64,000 nt of DNA from assembly GCF_051020765.1 (NCBI RefSeq), contig NC_134930.1, positions 11,656,001-11,720,000 on the forward strand, in the 5' to 3' direction. This document shows, piece by piece, positions 1 to 10,408 of this stretch (the stretch's first letter is position 1; each line of letters starts with the position of its first letter). The notes beneath the pieces were generated by a model. It worked only from the letters and a program-made list of their open reading frames with translations, did not search any database and was not told the DNA's origin. The position numbers were made by a program, and so were the translations under genes. This DNA is from Lasioglossum baleicum (taxonomy: Eukaryota; Arthropoda; Insecta; Hymenoptera; Halictidae).

Positions 1-645
1 TAAAGAAAACGATAACTTTTTAAATATTGTACTATACAATTTGAACTTTTTTGGGAAGCTAGAGCAATTAGTTTACTAAAGGATGTGAAAAGAAATTTTT
101 TTAAAAAATTGCAATTGATCGGAACTGTTGAAAAAATACTAAAAGTTGAATTTTTAACTTTTTTATGTGGGCCTATATTGAAAATTTTAAAAATACGTTT
201 TGTAGATCTGTGTCATTGAAACATATTCTGAAAATTTCGTCAAAATCGGTCGATGTTGCAATGAGCTACAAACGTTTAAAGATGGTAAAAATTGCAGATT
301 TTCAAAAGTTTCATCAATAAATCGGGAGAATCTGCAATTTTACCATCTTTAAACGTTTGCAGCTCATTGCAACGTCGACCGATTTTGACGAAATTTTCAG
401 AATATGTGTAATTGGCACAGATCTACAAAAAGTATTTTTTAAATTTTCAATATAGCCCCACATAAAAAAGTTAAAAATCAACTTTTAGTATTTTTTCAAC
501 AGTTCCGATCAATTGCAATTTTTGAAAAAATTTCTTTTCATATCCTTTAGTAAACTAATTGCTCTAGCTTCCCAAAAAAGTTCAAATCGTATAGTACAAT
601 ATTTAAAAAGTCTTCTTTAGAGCGGTCTTAAATTTTTTTTTACCT
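1..645. mobile_element. Long palindromic (foldback) mariner-like MITE, left end cut by window
   Basis: Positions 1-299 and about 329-615 are near-perfect inverted copies around a short hinge at about 300-328. The left end runs off the window, so the true terminus is unseen; the right terminus may be the ACCTGTGTAGG at about 641-651. The hinge-flanking arms carry a GAAAATTTCGTCAAAATCGG-type motif also found in the palindrome at 50.7-51.4 kb, so the two are probably related. No coding sequence is visible. The Tc1/mariner assignment is inferred from the resemblance to the 50.7 kb element. Confidence 0.7.
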
Positions 646-700
646 GTGTAGGAAACAGAGTGTGAGGACTGCTAAAGCACTGATTTGAATTGAACCGATA

Positions 701-1296
701 TACACTGCTGTGTAAAAGAAAGAAGCACCCAGTATAATTATAAGATATAATGACAAACACAATATCTTTATGTAGAAATTGTATTGTGCAATGATTGATT
801 TATTCCATTTAATGTATTAGATCAGAGGTTCTCAAACTGTGGTCCGCGGACCCCCAGTAGTCTTTACCGGGGCTCCGCGAAACAATTTTGACATTAACTT
901 TACATCCCCCAACTTTTCGCTTTTATTCAAATAACTCATTTAATAAAAATCCTACATGGTCAAGACTTTTTGTATTTGTTGTTACTTAACTAGTTATTAA
1001 CATAACTAAACAATAATTAGTAAAAATTTAATTATTTTATATAAAAATGCCGTGAAATGCCTAGGGTTGGGATGGGGTCCGCAAAAAAATGTTCAAGAGG
1101 CGGGCCTTAGACTACATAAGTTTAAGAACCGCTGTATTAGATAATCCGCAATAACACATATGTATATGTATATATTCTCAGAACTATTCACTTAAACAGC
1201 GAAATCCTTTTCCAAAACTTACTGTGTTCCGATTTGATTTTTTACGCTTTTCTATTAAATATGACCGGAAGGTTCTTTCTTTTGCACAGCAGTGTA
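701..1296. mobile_element. Tc1/mariner-type MITE with 26-bp TIRs and TA target duplication
   Basis: The ends at 701-726 and 1271-1296 are inverted repeats (TACACTGCTGTG at the outer edge) with about two mismatches. TA dinucleotides lie at 699-700 and 1297-1298. There is no transposase, so it is non-autonomous. A hAT MITE sits inside it at 823-1134, so this element is the older insertion; without the insert it would be about 280 bp. Confidence 0.75.
823..1134. mobile_element. hAT-type MITE nested in a Tc1/mariner MITE
   Basis: The termini CAGAGGTTCTCAAACT and AGTTTAAGAACCGCTG are inverted repeats. The 8-bp target duplication TATTAGAT is perfect (815-822 and 1135-1142). The 8-bp duplication and CAGNGGTTCT termini are hallmarks of the hAT superfamily. 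At 312 bp with no open frame it is non-autonomous. Confidence 0.87.
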
Positions 1297-1718
1297 TATT
1301 GAAACAACGAAGAAGAAAATAATTTTCATTCGTTCTTTCTGTCTCTCTCTCTCTCTCTATCTCAAGTACTCACTTCACTTGTCACAACCATAACCCGCAT
1401 TTGCGCAATCACATTCGCATCTTATCTCTCCTACACATGTGAACAGTTCAATCTGGAGGGATCTACATGCAACTTGGCCCATTGTATAAATCAGTAAAGA
1501 TTTAATCTATCGCTGTAGCTTGATAACTGTTCCATTATCTGAACACTGCTGTCCGATTGATTAGTACGGATAATCGAAGTGCCATTGTATCGTGAATCAG
1601 ATGGGTAACTAGTCAAAGTCGTATTGACCAGACCGCGGATTTTATGCATTTCTGACAAAATTGGGTAGGTGCAATTTAAAACAGTAATAAATCAATTCAA
1701 AGGATTGATGACTGTCAA

Positions 1719-2287
1719 CTAGGGGTGTGCACCCGCACACCTGAGCCACAAATCGAGTCAGACAATAATCGAGTCGGGTCGGGTCGGGATCCCGAAAGTT
1801 TACAAAGTTCGGGCACCCGCGATTTCGGGTCCCGAAAGTTTACAATATTCGGATACTCGAAGCTAAAGTTGTATTTATATAAGTATAATGCTGTTTTATG
1901 ACTTTTCAATTCAATCTTTTATTTTCACTGGCAGGTTCAGAATGATTTTTCTATTTTTAGTGTAATCGGTTATCAAACTTCGCGAGGAAAACAATATTTT
2001 AGAATACATTATGTGAAATAGTATGTAGTACATATTTTATTAAATTCGTGTGCAGGAAGCATAATTGTTCTACTTTTTCCGATACGAGTTTTGTTCTCGT
2101 GGCTGTGACAATATTTCCAACGTCAGGAAACAATCGTTCGCGTATTGTCTTGCTGTTTTTGCAAATATAGGTAGTCAGTACCCGAAATCGCGGGTAATCG
2201 AAATTTATAAACTTTCGGGATCCCGACTCGATCCGGAACAAATTTCTCGACCCGACCCGAACGCGAAGAGTACTCGCACACCCCTAG
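1719..2287. mobile_element. hAT-like element with CTAGGGGTGTGC termini and long subterminal inverted repeats
   Basis: The ends are CTAGGGGTGTGC (1719) and GCACACCCCTAG (to 2287). Arms of roughly 110-150 bp contain many inverted CGGGTC/GACCCG and CCCGAAAGTTT units. No convincing target duplication remains. The G-rich TAGGGGTGTGC terminus is common in hAT elements; the superfamily call is tentative. A 42-bp flank motif (about 1605-1646) recurs just after the element (about 2287-2328), so local duplication confuses its boundary. Confidence 0.6.
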
Positions 2288-2310
2288 TAACTACTGAAAG
2301 TCGCAATGAC

Positions 2311-2483
2311 CAGACTGCGGATTTCATGCTATGATTTTTTGCTTATGATATTTACACGAAGACTGTCAACACATTATTTTCAACATATTCAAATTATTAA
2401 CGAGGAAAATAAACGTGTACTTAGCTCCTGTATGTTGTGATTGGTGCACAAAAATTTGATTTTGCATGAAGATCCACAGTCTA
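2311..2483. mobile_element. Small hAT-type MITE of the TAGACTGCGGAT family
   Basis: The termini are CAGACTGCGGAT and ATCCACAGTCTA, with 8-bp flanks GCAATGAC (2303-2310) and GTAATGAC (2484-2491) differing at one base. The right inner part carries the family's CTCCTGT...TGCA and TTTTGCATGAAGATCC blocks. A second, left-end-only relic with a near-identical flank lies at about 1629-1650. The element is 173 bp and non-coding. Confidence 0.7.
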
Positions 2484-2491
2484 GTAATGAC

Positions 2492-4554
2492 AGATGCTTG
2501 TTCTGCTTGAGCCAATACTTTTAGCCCAGATGATACCGTGATTTGGCCCTTCAGTAGAAATATTTGCGGCGTAGGGAGACAAGAAACGGATCGAAACAAG
2601 AGAAAGCCGGGAGATATTGTGACGTTCGACGTGAGATCTCAAGGATAAGAAAGAAGTCACGTCCGGGTCGTAAAACTAGCCTAAACCCTGAGTCTACATC
2701 GTCGCTGTTAGAGATTTTGCCAATTACACCGATCCACTGAATGGAAACGTTACGAACAAGCTGAATTCACACGGATAATCATCGTGGAGACGATGATCCA
2801 GATAACGTCAGAGGGACGGACGCGCATTAGTCGAGACTTACATCCGATTAACGCGAGCTGGTATCCAACGCTAACTAGTTACCGCATCAATGCGACACGC
2901 AATTCCCTGGGAAGGCAACAGAGGCTCCTTCACTGGCAGATTGCATCTCAATTCGGTGAGATGAGATTCGTAATCGAATCGGCCCGCATTCAGTCCTTGC
3001 CGTTTAGTTCGCTCGTATCGCACACGGGAGCGCCAGTGTCATCCCTATTCAAACGCGATACGTGGATACCCATTGAACGCTGCCAATTCGAAAAAAGAAG
3101 CCTCTGGATAATGCTCGTTGCGAGATGTCCTCAAACCTTCTTTTGTCAATCAGATTTCTGTTTTCACTACGAACCGTGAGATTGCACTCGAATGAACGGA
3201 TTAACAGACTTTTTCGCTGTTGGCTCACGCGGAAGATCCTTTAACCGAGCTCCACGATCATTTTTATGGTCCCGTGGCTCTACAACTCTTAATGAGCTTA
3301 TACACACATACAGTGACTATATAGTATTTCTCTGTTCTGTCCTTTAGATTTAGTTTCTCTAAAATGGCCGTCTTGGCCTTTATTGTGGGAATTGAAATCA
3401 AATTGAACATCATCGGCACACACCACGCGGCCCAGAATGTGCGAATCCAGGGGCGAAAATTTTCAGTCAGTGGAACTTAAATATAAATCATGGCGAACTA
3501 TTTGACGAAGATTCGGATACTAGAAGCTACGCCGCCAGTGAAAAGATCGAAGAATGGCGATAAACGATTGTTCCTGACGAATTCATTAATATGTGGCTTT
3601 TAGAAAGTCATTCCACCAATGTCTACAGTCAAAGCGATACTGCCCAGCTTCAGAAACGATTAACAAAATTAATTCTTAAATGGCAATGAATGACCTTGAG
3701 ATGACCTCGTCGATATTTTTGTATCTGCACGAATAACAACGTTACTAATGACGGCACAGTCAGGTGGAAATAGCGGATTCAATGAACAAATAAAGCATAA
3801 TCCAGCCTTCGTATAGCTGTGTTCACAGTTAATAATTACCGATAAATATCCATAATTAGGTAATTTCCTGTCTCCGCGTATTTGGCTAACATTCAATCGT
3901 CCATCAACGATCAACCCATCGTCCGGCACTATTTCGGAACCGGTGATTCAAAGTGAGGAAGAACCGTGTCGGCTATTTCGTCGCTGTTTCCATGACAACT
4001 GCTCGTTTGCATAAAGACGGGCCCGTAATGCAAAGAAACAAGCTCATCGCGTTCGTTCGTGTATTTCAACTCTAATTAAACCGCCCCCTCTCTCTTTCAG
4101 CGAGTCCTATCCATCAGGCTGATTACGATGGAAACCCGACACGTGCAAACGGGTAACACAGTAATACGACAAATATTGAATCAAGTTCGCGGAAACGAAC
4201 AGGACAGAGGCACAGCCGCGTAATTGCGCCAGCAAGTAACGATTCCCTTCTTCGAACGAGAACCAGCACGCTTGTAAAAACTCTGCTGAGTCCGTTCCCA
4301 GTATCCATGGAGACCATCGTGTCGGCCGGAAGAACTTCTTAATAGAAGAAACTTAACACTTCAACTATCCACGCGACGTTTCCCTTGCCGTGCAATTTTC
4401 TCGCTGCACTACAAAGGTGTCACACATACTCGTCGCGATTTGGAAAAATTAACCTGGAAGTGGCTGGAAGGAATGCCAAACTGATTGGTTGTTGGGCACA
4501 CGTCATTTTGATATCGGTCGGTGTGTATGTCAGCGAACCAGATTGTGAACTAAC
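2492..4554. other. No gene recognised; unique-looking mixed sequence
   Basis: I see no transposon ends and no recognisable coding sequence. A 131-codon open frame on + (2784-3179) has no similarity I can name and no clear splice context. TGACCTTGAGATGACCT at about 3690 contains one nuclear-receptor-like half site. Confidence 0.4.
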
Positions 4555-4570
4555 AGGATCTCTGCTTGGT

Positions 4571-4815
4571 ATTAGATAAGAACATGAATAGTATGCTGGA
4601 GAGATTTTAGGAGCAGTCAGGAGCAATACGAGCAGTATGACTTTGGCTGCTCCTCCTCTTGACTGCAGAAGAGGAAACGGGTGTGAGCCCTTGGGCGGTG
4701 AGGTTTTAGTGGGTATGTATATATTAGGGGGAGCCGAGACCCACACTACCCCCCAACTTTCGCCTTAGGGGGGTGTGCGCAACGGCATTTTCCCACCGTC
4801 CTTAAACAAAAAAAA
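4571..4815 (+). mobile_element. 5'-truncated LINE (non-LTR retrotransposon) 3' end
   Basis: A 16-bp direct repeat AGGATCTCTGCTTGGT flanks the insertion perfectly (4555-4570 and 4816-4831). The insert ends in an A-rich tail (AAACAAAAAAAAA), the classic signature of target-primed reverse transcription. Only about 245 bp of 3' UTR-like sequence remains, with CCCTTGGGCGG and CCCACACTACCCCCC motifs and a stem-like CCTTAGGGGGG. The style recalls R1/I-group LINEs, but the clade cannot be fixed without a search. The perfect duplication means the insertion is young. Confidence 0.8.
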
Positions 4816-4880
4816 AGGATCTCTGCTTGGTGCGGTACTTCTGTCCAGCACCATAAGCTGCTGAATTTTATCTCCATTAA

Positions 4881-5098
4881 CACTAAACCTACCGAGCCTT
4901 AAAAGTAACTGGTACATGTCCCCTTATGATAATGACAAGATTGATTTTATTTAGACTTTGTGCGGCCCCTATTGTAATACGTGCTCTACTAAAGATGTGT
5001 ATACAACCATTCCTTATGAAATCAATTTTATTATTTCAATAATTGTAAAACAAAACATCTGGAACCGGTCACTTTGACCGGTGGTGGTAGATATAGTG
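4881..5098. mobile_element. TTAA-flanked MITE, family A (piggyBac-type), copy 1
   Basis: TTAA lies at 4877-4880 and 5099-5102. The left end CACTAAACCTACC matches the intact copy at 16173-16383; the right end is degraded. The internal block with ATAATGACAAGATTGATTTT and the AAATGATTGTATA-like block (here on the opposite strand) are shared between copies. TTAA targeting is the piggyBac hallmark. Non-coding. Confidence 0.72.
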
Positions 5099-5102
5099 TT
5101 AA

Positions 5103-5415
5103 AAAATGCTGTTCGTTCTTCAAAGGGGTGATTCCCCTGATGACGTCATTTGAAGTAACTTTTTCCTTCGCGAAAATATTCTCCGCGGCTTTGTTAGGGA
5201 TCTATTAACGAAAAACCCGAACCAATCAGAGCGCGGCTACAGTTCAGTGGAACCTGTCGCGTTGGCATTCTAGCCGCGTTTTGATTGGTGCGTGTTTTTT
5301 GTTAATAACTGCTCAACTAAACCACGGTGAATATTTTCGCATAGCAAAAATACTTCAAATGACCTCAGGAATTATGTCCTTTAAGGAAATATACAATTTT
5401 TTGGGACATTAAACT
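5103..5415. repeat. Foldback repeat with CCAATCAGAGCGCGGCTAC core, copy 1
   Basis: Roughly 100-150-bp inverted arms (about 5105-5235 and 5275-5412) share TCATTTGAAGTA, GCGAAAATATTC and ACCAATCA.A.CGCGGCTA. A second copy of the family is at about 25016-25405. The left edge abuts the TTAA MITE, which may have inserted into its terminus. A foldback MITE is likely; superfamily unknown. Confidence 0.6.
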
Positions 5416-8261
5416 ATCAAATTTTTATTGTAGACGCATAAAATCCGCAGACTAACTAGTGTGTATAGTAGTGCACACATTCCCCCAATTGCAAAACAAT
5501 ATGGGACCACGGACTGAGTTTCAGAAATTGAAACTTGACACACATGCCGGATCTCTTTACTTCAGTTGAAGTTACCTCCCCACTTAAAGGGAGTCGGGAC
5601 CATATGCGGGCGCCTAAGTGCGCACTGCTGTATTTACAAATCAGTATGCTACATTTCCATAGAGAGAAGATTACATTAGAACTCGAGCAAAACAGTTCAG
5701 CTTCCAGCAGCAAGCACTTCCCACTTCCCTTATTACGCAACGTTACACGCAACGTCGCGTCGTTCGCTGCCATAAGTTTTCACCGGTGAATGAATCTAAT
5801 TTATCCCATGGACATGTGAGAATAATTCGCCATATAATTTCTGCGCGTTCCCGATGTATAATTACCATATCCGGATTGTAATTACAAAGCCATTAACGGC
5901 GGACGCGAAATTATTTGAACATTTAACTGGCGCTTGTTTAGCCAGTGCGTATTTACGGGCTCCCTGTTTATGGGAGCAACGAGAAATTGGCGATGCTCGG
6001 TTGAATACGAGGCAGACTAATTCGAGTAGGTCTCGAGCGTGAAGAAGTCGGTTAACGTTTGCCGAGGCCGTGGCTCTCCTTCCATTTCGTTTCGCTCGGT
6101 GAAAAATCGAGAACCGGCGGATGGAAGGAAATTAAAGGATGCTTCCAGGAACCGGGCACCTAGCTCCGGGAACTGATACCACGCGAACCCCGATTTTCTG
6201 TGTCGTATCCAGGAGTTATTAAATTCTACCACTGCTGACACCGGGAACACCTCTACATTGCTACGTCGGAAAAACCAGGCGACGTTTGGCACGTTCTCTA
6301 AAGAAAACTATTGGCACATCGACTACCCCTGGCAAATATTATTCGATCACACAAAATAAAAATCTAGCATTGTACTTATTCATGTTCTTAATGTGGAAAA
6401 TTCTAACGACAAAGGCAAATAGAATGTGACTGTTTCTCCTAATGTACAGTAGTAGTAACAAATTAAATACTGATTTAAGGAGTAAAAAATTGTTTCTTGT
6501 AGCAAATATAGAAAATGAAAATGATTGTATTTATATTTGTGTAAATGTAATCGTGCTTTAACCTAGAACAAAAGAAATAGCTACGAAAATCAGGCATGAC
6601 AAAATTGGCTTGTGTGGATATGTTTATGCGCATAGTTATGCACTAATAAATAGATATCGTCAATCAAAATAGGTAAACCAATTCGTAGATGTCCGTATGC
6701 TCACTAAAACAATTGAAATTAATGAAATTCTGTTTCACCTCGGTTATATGATTCTTGATTCAAATGGTCGGAAGTTGCGAAAATATTCGCAGTCCAAACA
6801 TAGCGTACAATACAGGGCATAATTAATTTAATAAGAGAGAGAGAGAAAGAGAATTCACACTTCGCCCAATTTTGAAAGGCGAGTGCAAATATTCTCACGT
6901 TGATGTTAGCATTTCATTAAATGCAACAATACTAAATATTTTCATAATAAAATAATTCCAAGAGAATATGATCGATTTTAATCAAGTTTACGTGTTATCA
7001 AGATCCGCAGTCTGGTGTCGATTTATTATCACTAACTTATCGAAACTATGAAACCAAGAAACATATTTTGATATGTCTCGAGATTTGTCAGATTGCAATT
7101 ATAGTAACGCACAGTTCGTCCAGTCTTTTGCCAAAATCTTTCACGCAATAAATTAAAATGTTACAGACCGGTATACATACATTTAAAAGTATTCACGGGG
7201 CTGACTGTACTATAAGATTACGCGAAATGCGAAGGAAAAATGTACGTAATGGCCGCGACTGTCTTTCTCTCGGTACATTTGCAGGAAATAAGTAAACCGT
7301 GGCGATGATAGAATGCCCGCCGCTACGAGGCCGGTGGTAGTTATTAAATAAACCGCACGTATTATACCCATCCCAATTTTATGAGCCACCCGGCTCTAGC
7401 TGCGCTGCTCACCGCCGTCGGCGGGGTACAAGAAAGATTCTTTTAAAATTAAAGACCGTCAGAGAAACCTTGGGCGAGAATGAATTCGCTCGAAATAATG
7501 GAGCCGTGGTGAATGTAAAACTCGCGGAAATCTGAAACGCTCGAGAATTGTAATGTATTTGAATAATATGTTACCAAATGCCGTATGTACTTACACGTTA
7601 GTACAATTACCGTCAGAATGAATAGCATGTATAGTTTTTTCCTCCTCCGTTCGTTGACTCTTTTCATCATATGGTATAGATGTTACCGTCCCCTCAAGGC
7701 TCTCCGCATTCTGTCTCATCTATTTTTCATAAACTCCTAATATTCCGCTTCAATTACGTGAATAGAAACTTCAGCGGCGGATACGCTTTTCGCAGTAAAT
7801 AGTTAGCGTCAAGAGTATCCACTCGTTACGAAGTTCCCCCAACTAATCGTTAAACTTGTTTCTTCAATCTGGAACTTCTTGCGTACAGATTACTGTCGTC
7901 CTTTCAGCTCCCTACCTAATTATATACGGCAGCTTTCCTATTACGTCTTTTTAAAATTCAAATTCCGCTTGACGTGTTTGAATAATCATGCTGCCGCTCG
8001 AATTATTCATGATTAATGTTCATTGGTGGTTTATTATTATGGCGAGAGTTGTAGATGAAATTTGCGTCTATAATATGGCTCCATTATATCAAATTTTTAT
8101 GAGTTTATCTATAGAAGTTAAAATTAAATAAAGATTTATTTTTTTTTTATTGAAGAATGTTTTGAAGAAGTACTTTACTTTACGTTGAAGTACATACTGA
8201 AAATTCCGTCGAAATTGGTTAATTGTTTACAATTAGTAAACTAATCTATATACTTACACAA
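5416..8261. other. No gene recognised; AT-rich with short GC-rich patches
   Basis: A lone MITE terminus of the TAGACTGCGGAT family lies at about 5436-5453, another terminus-like ATCCGCAGTCTGG at about 7002-7015. A (GA)n tract is at about 6834-6852. GC-rich patches at 5990-6290 and 7290-7430 contain only short open frames with no recognisable product. Confidence 0.4.
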
Positions 8262-8362
8262 TGTTGAGCATCACAAGTACAGCACACGCGTTATAATAGA
8301 TTATAATTGGCCCAGGGTCAATCTTTCTTTGGTTGTGAACGGTTAAATTAATTCAGTTAAGT

Positions 8363-8485
8363 ATGGCTTCACATTACTTACCCAGTGTACCAAAATTGAA
8401 AGCTCGCGAAAACTATGATGACTGCGAAGTCAATGATTTGGAAGACATGGTGAAGTGCATCAGAGTAGTATTTAGCTGCTTTTAA
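8363..8485 (+). pseudogene. Copia Gag N-terminal fragment
   Basis: The ATG opens a 40-codon frame containing VPKLKARENYDD, close to the PKL-x-GRENYDDW start typical of copia Gag proteins; the expected W is C here. It continues EVNDLEDMVKCI and ends at TAA (8483-8485). The rest of Gag is absent, replaced by integrase-derived sequence, so a large internal deletion lies just downstream. Confidence 0.7.
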
Positions 8486-8506
8486 GAATTCCAAACTATG
8501 GCAGAA

Positions 8507-9085
8507 AATTCTGTAGAAATGAATTTGAAGTGTCCCTGAAAAATATGGGTACAGTGCACCAGAAAACAAATCCATACACTCCAGAATAAAACGGTTTGTG
8601 CGAGAGGATGAATCGAATAGTGATTGAAAAGGCAAAATATGCTTTCCGATGCAAATATACAAACAAATTTTGGACAGAAGCTCTGAATGGAGCCGTATAT
8701 CTGAAAACAGATCCATCACGTAAAGACAAAAAGAAAAAACTCCTTGTGAAGTGTGAATAGGATACAAAAGAATTCAAAACCATGGTACAAAAGCAAAGTA
8801 TTCCGAACAGATTACAAATTTAAATTCTGTAGAAATGAATTTGAAGTATTCCTGAAAAATATGGGTATAGTGCATCAGAAAACAAATCCATAAACTCCAG
8901 AATAAAACGGTTTATGCGAGAGGATGAATCGAATAGTGATTGAAAAGGCAAAATATGCTTTCCGATGCAAATATACAAACAAATTTTGGACAGAAGCTGT
9001 GAACGCAGCCGTATATTTGAAGAACAGATCCATCACGTAAAGACAAAAAGAAAAAACTCCTTTTGAAGTGTGAATAGGAGACAAA
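8507..9085 (+). repeat. Tandem duplication of a copia integrase segment carrying the same stop codon
   Basis: Segments 8507-8765 and 8822-9085 are about 95% identical at an offset of about 315 bp. Both encode an integrase stretch with NPYTPE*NG, ERMNRIVIEKAKY and FWTEA, and both carry TAA where copia has the Q of PEQNG. The shared stop shows that the nonsense mutation preceded the duplication. The spacer 8766-8821 resembles the sequence before copy 1. Confidence 0.8.
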
Positions 9086-9610
9086 CCAGATTTGAGTCAC
9101 ATCATATTTGGAAATGAAATAATGGTCCACGTGCCGAAGGAAAAGAGATTGAAGTGCGACAAGAAATCCAATAAGCACATTCTTCTAGGCTATCCAGAAA
9201 ATGTTAAAGGATACAGAATATATGATCCAAGCAAGGGATCAGTGTCAATAAGCAGTGATATCATAGTGATTGAGAATACGAAAGAAAAAGACAACAGAAG
9301 TTTTAATAGAAGAAAAAAATAAGAGACTATAGGATCAGCAGGGGACACAGAAGAAGACAGAAAATGCATAGAAGTCAAACCAAAGGAAGAAGAAGCAGAG
9401 TTAAGAAGGTCCAAGAGAACCAGGAAGGGACCAATGAGATACAAATCTACAAATCTATGCATCGCTAAAACACCAGATTCTGTGAACGAGTCAACAACAT
9501 TTCACGAAGCTATGATGGGGTCGAACAGGGAAAAATGGAAACAGGCAGCGAAGGAAGAATTGGCGTTATTTAAGGAAAACAATGCCTGGTATTCTCTCAG
9601 GGCGAAATAA
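9062..9610 (+). pseudogene. Copia pol fragment: integrase C-terminus to reverse-transcriptase N-terminus
   Basis: The frame continues from the second integrase copy into DLSHIIFGNEIMVHVPKEKR and ILLGYPENVKGYRIYDP, the copia integrase C-terminal signature. After one in-frame stop (9320-9322) the same frame resumes with an acidic linker, RRSKRTRKGPMRY, and then FHEAMMGSNREKWKQAAKEE and LFKENNAWYSL, matching the start of copia reverse transcriptase. It stops at 9608-9610. No RT catalytic YVDD region is present. Confidence 0.85.
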
Positions 9611-9660
9611 AGTCACTTATGTTGAGTATCACAAGTACAGCACACTGTACAAGTGTTATA

Positions 9661-10182
9661 CAGTGAATCCTCATTTACTGTCCAAAAGCCGTGTTCTGCA
9701 CGGAGGGTGATCGTATAGGGACATTATTTTTTTATGACTGCGTCTACCGCGCCGAAACTTCAATAGAGAGCCGAACATAAAAAAGGACAGAATGAAATAG
9801 AGATCGCGTGGCTGAAACGTGTCGCCGTCGCCGGCACAGTTCAAAGAATGTCCCATACGCTGTTCTTCATTGCGTTCGACACTTTCATCGTCGCGTCGAT
9901 TGAACCACTTAATATAGTTGATATTGTATCGTGTTTGGTCTTGTTTTAATCAGAAAAATGTCAGAAATAAGTTAGTAATAGTCCCATGAAAAAATAATGA
10001 AAATTAAGAAGTTTGAACACTCGCTTCATGGTGTCAATGTAGTGGTGTTCACATCGATATAACCGAGGCGAGATCAATCATCGCCGCCCTGCGACGCGAC
10101 GCGGCGTCGGCCGGCAGTGGAGTGGGTAGGCACTGGACAGTGATCGCACAGGCGACCCAGGACAGTAAATGAGGATTAACTG
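9661..10182. mobile_element. pogo/Tigger-type MITE, copy 1
   Basis: TA duplications are at 9659-9660 and 10183-10184. The termini CAGTGAATCCTCATTTACTG and CAGTAAATGAGGATTAACTG are inverted repeats. An internal block around 9870-9970 (CATCGTCG, TTGAACCACTTAATA, ATATTGTATCGTGTTTG) is shared with copies at 18931-19410 and 26885-27245. The CAGTRAATCCTC start and TA target suggest pogo/Tigger. It interrupts the 3' LTR remnant of the copia element and is therefore younger than it. Confidence 0.75.
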
Positions 10183-10265
10183 TAATACGTAAGCTTGGCA
10201 GAAAAAATTGAATTCTCCGTTTCATGAAAAAGTTAGTACGATTTAAAGTGTGTGCCATTAATTAT

Positions 10266-10408
10266 GACTAGTTAAAAATATTTAAGGACATCAATATATT
10301 AGTTTCAGCTTCATAAAATAATTTAAACAAAACTACAATTTTGATTTGGCTCCTGTGTCCTGCAATCAATGCAAACATTTTTTATTTTGCATAAAGATCC
10401 GCGGTCTA
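10266..10408. mobile_element. hAT-type MITE of the TAGACTGCGGAT family, left-truncated
   Basis: It ends in ATCCGCGGTCTA and carries the full inner block TTTGGCTCCTGTGTCCTGCA, then ATGCAAACATTTTTTATTTT and GCATAAAGATCC, nearly identical to 44050-44110. The left terminus is missing. Confidence 0.68.

Larger units (their letters stand above)
8262..9660 (+). mobile_element. Decayed Ty1/copia LTR retrotransposon, internally deleted
   Basis: An LTR-like start TGTTGAGCATCACAAGTACA (8262) recurs as TGTTGAGTATCACAAGTACA at 9620, giving remnants of both LTRs. A copia-style primer-binding-like TTGGCCCAGG follows the 5' remnant at about 8307-8316. Between them are a Gag N-terminus, a duplicated integrase segment, the integrase C-terminus and the start of reverse transcriptase, in copia order. 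Most of gag, protease, the integrase core and most of RT/RNase H are missing. The 3' LTR remnant is cut by the pogo-type MITE at 9661. Dead element. Confidence 0.85.

Noticed and set aside
8378..9462. Open frames on the minus strand over the copia relic
   Set aside because: They are antisense shadows of the copia coding sequence, which reads clearly on +.
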